64,000 bases of DNA from Straminergon stramineum. Its lineage: Eukaryota; Streptophyta; Bryopsida; Hypnales; Calliergonaceae. Both the position numbers and the translations under genes were made by a program. How positions within the stretch are numbered: position 1 is the first letter of the stretch; the number at the start of each line of letters is the position of its first letter. Positions 57,423 through 64,000 of the stretch are shown in pieces. Where the stretch lies: positions 15,130,501-15,194,500 of the forward strand of contig OY987273.1 in the NCBI GenBank assembly GCA_963920665.1. The letters run 5' to 3'. The notes beneath the pieces were generated by a model. That model searched no databases and had not been told where the DNA came from. It worked only from the letters and a program-made list of their open reading frames with translations.

Positions 57423-60400
57423 ATGGCGGATCAAGGTGTTCCTACCAACAACGGGAGGACTTCAGGAGGTGAAAAAGAGAGAAGGACTAAAGCGAAGGGG
57501 GCCCCTCATGGGCTTCACTATGAGATTTTAGATGACCCAAACATCAAAGTGGAGAGCGGTTGGGAGGAGGAGGAAGGGGAATATTGGACCTTCAAAACAT
57601 GCAAGAAGTATGTTAAAATGTACCACATTGACAAGTTCTGGCCTCGGGATTGCCACGTGGTGCATACACATGGTTTTTGTTGTAAGCCACGTAATTGCAA
57701 CAATAAACATTTTGTGCATCGATCGGAGGAGGTGTGGTGGACGCTATTTGGGGACAAGCCAAGGAGTAAGGGATGCATAAATTATAGTGTGGTGTCCATG
57801 GTGTATGCAGACCTCATTTTAAACTGCGAGGTAGATTGGAGCACTTATCCATCCAAGGTGGATTCTTCACTTTTATTGCAACCCAATCAAAAAGACATTC
57901 CCGATTTGTACGATTCTTACGCAGAACCAAGTGAACCAACGAAGACCCCAAAAGTATTAAAAAATACTACAATGCGTACAACAAAGGTCTCCAAGGTTTT
58001 AGGTGATGCAATACAATTAAGGCCCGTAGATGTGGTACAACCTTGCACGGAAGTGAGCAATGTCTCCACGAGAGGTGTGGATAGAGAGGTTTTTGTAACT
58101 CCTCCAACGTGCTTCACATCCACACCGAATGTGATAACATTGGGTGAACAAAGTATGGCTCCAAGCAAGGAAACTACAACGAATGAAATAACCTTGGGCG
58201 GTCTAGACTTGGCTGCAAACAAGGAAACATTGGTAGAAGAACGTGGGTCACCTTTTTCGACAGATGGAGAGGTCAATGAAGAACAACTTGTAAGGACCAA
58301 TGCTAGAATTCAGGGTTACATAGATAGTAAAGCTCTTGAGAGCTTGTTGGAATATGCAACTCCGATTTCTCAGCTGCCAACGACGCCAAGGCGAAGCCAA
58401 ACATTGAGCCCAATTTGAATGTTGAGTCCGCATCAAAACGTAAGCCCAAGTCGAAGGTTGAGCCCAAGACAAATATTAAGCGTAAGAACTGGAGGGCATC
58501 CACATTTGGCAACTTTAAGCTCGGCTCAATTGGAGATTCTTTGTTCCATACCCACCGCCAATCAATTGGAAAAGCTGTTAGAATGTTTTAGTCATTGGCG
58601 AGTATTAGCAGAAGAACATCTTCATTCTAATCCCGAAAATGAGGTAGGCAGCTCTAGTCAACCCGCAGGAAAAGGGGGCTGGGGTACTATTTCGCAAACC
58701 ACATAAAAATTGAGATCTTTAGCTCAAATGGTAGCTAAAATTACTCCTTGGGTTAGGGACATGGAAGAGGAATTTTTTAGAATGGCACCTGAATTGTTGA
58801 CTGGTGCCTTGGCTTTTTGCAATTTCACTGAGAAAATGGCACCAATTCTTGAAGATGGCATGATGAACTTAAAAAGTTTGATGGCCTTAGAGGAAGACAT
58901 TCATCGGCTGAAGATGAAGTGTGAGGACTTGGAAATGAAACTGCAGCTGTTGCAGAAAAACATGGAGCAAGAATGTTGTAACAAGGTGGTTCAAAGAAAG
59001 CGCATTGAAGAATTGGAGCTCGAAGTACAAGAGTTGAAGAGGGGTAGGCCTACCATGGACTCCATGATCATTCCATTTGTGCAAGAAAGTCAAGAGAGCG
59101 ATCAACTCTCTCTTCCTTTTGAGAAGGCAAAAGCAGTGGAGACGTCCATCATCTTGAATTTGGATGAGGTTGGGAATGACAAGAAATGTGAACAAGCAGT
59201 ACGGACCATCATTCCTAATGTTTCCCGTACATTGCAGGATGCTTCAACACAAACGAAAGGCAGTGAGGTGGAGGAGCTATAGTTGAAATTAGATGAAGCA
59301 ATTCAAGAGAAAATCCTTATTGAGGTGGAGTTGGACCGATTTCAAAGAATCATGGGCCTGGAGGAATGCATGCCGAAGAGCGGATTAGAGTCTCGATGGT
59401 TGGCATGGGTACAGAAACTCCAAGACAAATCCTTTGTAGTATCTTGAGTAATGAAAGGGCTTATGAAATTGGCAATGAAGTCGGATGAAGAATGCAATGC
59501 CGTGGAGACCTCTTTGCTCCGGTTTAAGAAAGTGTTTGATGAACATCCAAGGGGTTCCACCAAAATTACATGTTGGGGGGACATGGATGACATGTTTGAG
59601 CGGTTGAACCACGCAAAGAAGGACAATGTTGCACACATCGATTGGGCCTTAGAAGTAGAGGAAGGGTGGGTCCCTTACAACATGCTTTCAGCGCACATCA
59701 AGGAGAAAGAGAAGACAGTAGTCCATGCTTGCGATCCAGCCCCAAGAATCTTGAAGAGTCATTGTAGCCTTTGCCAAGGTCCTTTTGGCCATGAAGGAGC
59801 CCTAACCATGGGCCAATGTCACCACACTTTTCACGTGACATGCATCGTGAAAGCATCACTCGTTCGTTCGGTTTGTGCCGAGTGTCGTTCTCCTCTGAGC
59901 CCTCGGTTCTATGAAATGCTTGGGATCTTGGAAGATATGCCCCCTGGCCACGAATACAACCGATGGACCCTTCCTCTTGATCAAGGGCCATACCAGTTCC
60001 AGAATTTCTCGCATTGGAGGCGACCTCTCACGTGGGATTCAATTGAATGCCAACATGGATTGTATGAGGAGTCTGGAGAGCCAATGGATCCTTTCATATG
60101 GATGACCATTAATAGAGAGGTGGAGTTGCAGGCCCGGGGTATTGAAGATGGCGAGGCTCGTGAATTGTTTTGTTGCAACATGGGGGGGCCATTGGAGTGT
60201 GCAACACAAGAAGTTTTTTCGGTTTCCCAACAAAGAAGTGCGAAAAGGGCCCAAAAAAACTTGGGTAGAGGTGGAGCATGCTCAAGAGTTCAATGAGCAA
60301 TATGGGGCTTATAATCATACTTTGATTGGTAGGGCCCTTTTTTTGTCAAAGTTGGAAGAAGCTACTAAAGCTCATGCTCTTGTTGAAATAGATGGGGAAA

Positions 60401-60816
60401 CAACTACAGGGCATTCATTTGTGGAGGTAGCTAGGGCATTTGACAAGAGGATAGGTGACATTATAGCTAAATGGAGGGGGTTTCTATTGGCTGATTTTCG
60501 ACCAATAGGATTACCCATCGAAGCTAATGACGAACAGGTCAATGTGTTCGTAGATCGAGTGGATGCTGCGTTGAGGGCCTTGAAGGTTGAAGAAGTAGAT
60601 TTGTCTCCAAAGCGAAGCTCAAAACGGAAGAGAGAGGATGACAATGATGATGACCACTCTCCGGAAACCAAACGACAGTTTTCAGTAGTAGACATGGAGG
60701 TTAGATCCAAAGGAGGTGTTGTCTACAATCCTAGGTCAAATACTCGACGAATGAGTGCAAGACTTTTGGCTAAGGAGGGGCCATCACACGATGTAGGAGA
60801 GGGTAGTGGTTCTTAA
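57423..60816 (+). pseudogene. Large coiled-coil and RING-finger protein, broken by four stops and one frameshift
   Basis: About 1,130 codons from ATG 57423 (MADQGVPTNN; an upstream in-frame ATG is at 57372) to the stop at 60816. Order: conserved domain shared with the 53.1-54.2 kb gene (57590-57850), a Ser/Thr-rich linker, a coiled coil (58890-59050), a RING-H2-type finger at 59763-59885 (C-x2-C-x14-C-x-H-x2-H-x2-C-x10-C-x2-C, all eight ligands present), a Trp-rich segment, and a basic nuclear-type tail (KRSSKRKRED). Stops at 58416 (TGA), 58704 (TAA), 59280 (TAG) and 59445 (TGA) are in one frame. At a run of seven G (60182-60188) the reading shifts by one and continues to 60816. A RING finger usually marks a ubiquitin ligase; substrates are unknown. 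The homopolymer shift could also be a sequencing error. Confidence 0.65.
59763..59885 (+). other. RING-finger coding segment
   Basis: Reads CSLCQGPF...GQCHHTFHVTC...VCAEC with the full set of eight zinc ligands and no stop inside. The catalytic module of this pseudogene is therefore undamaged even though the frame around it is broken. Confidence 0.8.
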
Positions 60817-61229
60817 GTATAAGAGAGGCTTTCCTTATTTTATTATGTTTAAATGTTTAATAGTATAGAAGTATACCGGTGAGTGTGGCTTGAATGTTCT
60901 AAGGGTTGAGTACTACTAGTAATTCATTGTACTCATGATGAATTTTGATTTGTTTTGAAGTTATTTATATATCCAAATATGAAATATCAATATATATATC
61001 TTTGAATTAATCATTTGTTTTGCTTTCTTTTAAGTTCATGCTATGGTGATTTATGAAGGATAGTTTTTTGTGAAGTATGTTTTTTTCATGCTCATCTAGA
61101 AATTTTAAAGTATAAGACCCTTTGACAAAACCATAATTTTCTGAAATCTCCTCATTGGCTCATTCCATCCATAAATCCCTATTTTGTCCCACATCTCTTG
61201 AAGCATTGAACATTTGAACAATTGAATAC
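60817..61229. other. Spacer 3' of the RING gene
   Basis: AT-rich. Would hold the 3' untranslated region. No other feature seen. Confidence 0.4.
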
Positions 61230-61237
61230 GACCTACC

Positions 61238-61425
61238 TCGCCCGTTCGTCCGTTCGCCTAAATTGCCTGTCCGCTTTAAACCACCCGTCCGCCCGATCTC
61301 CCGTCCACCCGTCCGCAATATCCGTCCGCCCATTTGCATGTCTTCACGTCACTCCATCCGCTTGTCCCCATTGTCCGTCCGCCCTACCCCCATGGGCCCG
61401 ACCGCCCGTCCGCTGCGCAATTAGG
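61238..61425. repeat. CGTCCG-rich tract E, upstream of the hAT transposase
   Basis: CCCGTTCGTCCG, CCCGTCCGCC and CCGTCCGC units on the plus strand within 190 bases. Ends about 300 bases before the transposase ATG. Confidence 0.7.
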
Positions 61426-61732
61426 CGACGACGGATAGTATGTTCTGTGGATTCAAAAATGGTTTGCAACGGTCAAGCCAATTTTGGAGACTATAACTAT
61501 AGGAAAGAAGTCATTTGAGAGCACTCTTGAAAACTAAACGCTAAGATTTCCAAGGGCTAGGAGTTGCAATTTTTGTGTCCCTTGCTTGGTAATGTATAGT
61601 TCAATGGACGGGAGGGCCTTGATTTTCAAGACTTTGTGTAGTCATTTTTATTATATTTGGACATTGTTCATTTGGTCTTCACATTTTGAATTTGATTCCA
61701 ATATACGGAATTAAAATTTGTGCCTTGCCACT

Positions 61733-64000
61733 ATGAGCAAGGATTGGTCTCATTGGTATGGTACCCCATCAACTGGTAAGGTAAAGTGCAAGGCTTGCAA
61801 CTCGGTGTTTGCCAAGAAGATAAGCCGTATGTTGAGCCATTTAGGATATGAAGGCCCATCAGGTGTTCATGATATAGGAGTGAGTCTTTGTTTGCAATTG
61901 ACACCGGATGTTCAAATCCTATTTCTTCAATCTAATGGGGCATTTCCGCAGAGACCAATCATTGACAATGTAGATGTTGGTAGCATGCGTATGGTTGGGA
62001 GGGACTTTTCAAATGAGGGATATGACGCGTTCTACTCAAGAGGACTCATGGGTAGCACTGGAAGAATTTGTTGGTGTAGGATCCGAAGTAAACCGAACTA
62101 CAAAAACATCCAGTGATCGTGACACTCCAAGGGCATCAGGTAGTAGACCTCCAAGATAGAGTAGTCTAGTGGATGGCTTTGATTCCGCAGCAAAACGCAA
62201 TTTGAATGTAGTGTGGGCCAATTTCTTTTATGCGGCAAACATACCATTTGCCATAGCTCAAAATCCGGCATTTAAAGTAGTGAAAAAAACAATCGAGTAC
62301 CGTGGGCCCTACACTCTACCATTGTATCATGATTTATGCCATAAATTGCTTGACCAAGCGAAGACCGACATCAAGACAAAGCTTCATAGTCGGACCGAAG
62401 ATAGCATTAGGAAGTTTGGAGCAATATTGTTTATTGATGGATGGAGCTCGGTTACCAATCAACCATTGATAAATGCCATGCTTGTATCTTCTGCGGGTGA
62501 GCAATTTCTAGGATCAGTGGATACAAGTGGAATCGAAAAAAATGCTTCTTTTTTGGCATGTATCTTGGAAAAGTTCATAGAACAAGTAGGCCCCACAAAT
62601 GTTGTGCAAGTGACTATAGACAACGCTCCTATAAATCCGGCAGTATGGAATATGGTGTCGAGTAAATATCCGCACATTTTCTTTCAAGGTTCTGTGGTGC
62701 ATGCCTTGAATTTGTTGCTTCAAGATTGGGGGAAGCAAAAGTGGTTGAAGGACCTCGTGGAAAAGGCCCTAATCGTTGTGAAGTTCTTCCAATTGCGACA
62801 TATGCCGCTAGCTATATTTCAAAAGCACGAAACGAAGAATAGCTTATTGATGTCGATGAAAACAAGATTTGCCTCCAATTTCTTCATGATTTCTCGTTTG
62901 TTGAAGGTCAAGACTGGATTGCAACAAAGTGTGGTGGATCCATAATGGGTAGAATATGTGCTCAAGTTATAGGACACGAAGAAGGCAAAATCTCATACGG
63001 AGTCTCGGGAGGTGAAGAAGACAATTTTAGATGAGCATTTTTGGGCCCATGCCACTAATTTCCGAGAATTGATGGCTCCTGTGGTGTTTGATCTACGTGA
63101 TTTGGATGCGAAGACACCATGCATGGGCAAGGTGTTGCACATCATGAGGAATTTAGAGAAGCATGTCTTCTCTTTACGAAAAGAGCCCTTTGGTTTGTCC
63201 TTGGACTTAGCCATTCCTATCAATAAGGCGTTTGGTAAGCGACCGGAAATGGTAGAGACCGATCTACATTATGCAGGAGCTCTTTTGAACCCTTACCTTC
63301 TTCACGATAAAGAACTAGCTGACGATCAAGATGCAATAGACGCATGTAAGTGCGTTATCAGGAAAATATGTCAACCAGGAACTTATCCTGACGTAGTGAA
63401 GGAGTTTGTAGCATTTCGACACCGAGATCCTCCGTTCCATGACATGTTCGATCCGGCCAAGCAAAAATTGTCGGCACATGCTTGGTGGGATTTTGAGGGT
63501 GCATGTGGCAAGCTCATTGCTCCAATTGCAAAGAGGATTTTGGCCCAACCGGTGTCATCATCTTCATGTGAACGAAATTGGAGTAGCTACTCTTTTGTTC
63601 ACAACAAATCTCGAAACAAGTTGAAGCCACAAAGAGCAGCCGATTTGGTGTATATATACACCAAATCCAAAGTCATAGCCGCATCGAAGGAGAAGGATGA
63701 AAAGAAGTGGTACCATGACAACATGGAGTCTGAAGATTCGGAAGGGCCTATCTCGGAAGACGAGGATGATGAATCTATATCTGATGATAGAGATGTTGTG
63801 AATTATGATATGCACAATTCTGACGAAGAAATGTTTGAGACTCCTAATCAAAACAATGAAGACTTCGGAGTCACGGATGGAGACATGTATGAGTTTCGAT
63901 CAGATGAGGATGATTGCGGGCTTGAAGATGATGTACCTTCGATAGCTAGATTTGTGGATGGAACTAGATTCATGAGTAGCAAAAATCCTCTACCAAACAT
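61733..64000 (+). pseudogene. hAT-superfamily transposase, decayed; runs off the window end
   Basis: Starts at ATG 61733 (MSKDWSHWYG) with a BED-type zinc finger (VKCKACNSVFAKKISRML, then SHLGYE). After a frameshift in 61900-62000 the frame is shared with 62169-62945: LFIDGWSSVTNQPLINAML and VQVTIDNAPINPAVWNMV, the DUF659/RNase-H-like core of hAT transposases. It continues past stops at 62943 (TAA) and about 62976 (TAG) to the hAT dimerisation region at about 63476-63680 (WWDFEGACG, AQPVSSSSCERNWSSYSFVH, NKSRNKLKPQRAADLVY), followed by an Asp/Glu-rich tail still open at 64000. hAT transposases cut and paste elements with short inverted ends and 8-bp target duplications; the right end of this element lies outside the window. 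At least three stops (62157, 62943, 62976) and one frameshift make it non-functional as written. Confidence 0.85.

Noticed and set aside
4124..64000. Recoded stops, or U-to-C RNA editing that would repair TAG/TAA/TGA to Q/Q/R
   Set aside because: Several stops replace Trp (TGG to TAG), which neither reassignment to Q/R nor U-to-C editing would fix. The intact ABCG gene uses a normal code, and U-to-C editing is known from plant organelles, not nuclear element genes.

Overview
The window looks like nuclear DNA of a land plant, probably an early-diverging one (bryophyte grade); this is inferred and not proven. The evidence is one intron-containing gene for a plant-type ABCG half-transporter, AT-rich gene-poor spacers, GT-AG introns of roughly 70-180 bases, a plant-type hAT transposase, and several decayed gene families that I associate with bryophyte genomes (DUF7869-like protein, methyltransferase-like protein, HND/DWG kinase-like protein). 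No rRNA, tRNA, CRISPR array or bacterial operon was seen.

Only one gene appears intact: the ABCG transporter on the minus strand at 20858-23442 (two exons, 801 codons). Almost everything else is transposable-element sequence or broken genes. From left to right: (1) 1-8.6 kb has spacers with small repeats, then a decayed DUF7869-like gene (4124-7510) bracketed by copies of a GAGATCTC-centred palindrome. (2) 9.33-16.18 kb is a TG...CA-ended element with a perfect 5-bp target duplication, carrying one ORF and itself interrupted by a diverged sibling at 11.05-14.41 kb. (3) 16.2-20.8 kb has a decayed unknown gene and a small hairpin repeat. (4) The ABCG gene follows. (5) 24.1-26.7 kb holds a second decayed DUF7869-like copy on the minus strand with its own palindrome array. 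(6) 27.8-36 kb is a repeat complex with inverted arms of about 1.4 kb, hairpin motifs and a minisatellite. (7) 37.9-44.7 kb is a broken multi-exon gene resembling an N4/N6 DNA methyltransferase; one intron holds a 4.85-kb inverted composite of the 9.3-kb element family, and a further copy (44.71-47.76 kb) interrupts its 5' side. (8) 47.8-64 kb holds four decayed genes (kinase-like, a conserved-domain ORF with a Gly/Ser/Tyr tail, a coiled-coil/RING protein, and a hAT transposase), each with a tract rich in CGTCCG/CGGACG 200-450 bases upstream of its start.

Two patterns cross the region. First, the broken genes mostly keep their reading frames. Their premature stops are nearly all explained by single C-to-T (or G-to-A) changes: CAG/CAA/CGA or TGG turned into stops. 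This fits deamination of heavily methylated, silenced elements, while the ABCG gene shows none of it. Second, three element groups carry their own repeated short motifs (GAGATCTC palindromes, TCCGGA, CGTCCG), as expected of subterminal or promoter recognition arrays. The best candidates for something undescribed are the TG...CA single-ORF element family with its 5'-to-5' composite, the palindrome-bracketed DUF7869 element, and the CGTCCG module shared by four unrelated genes.
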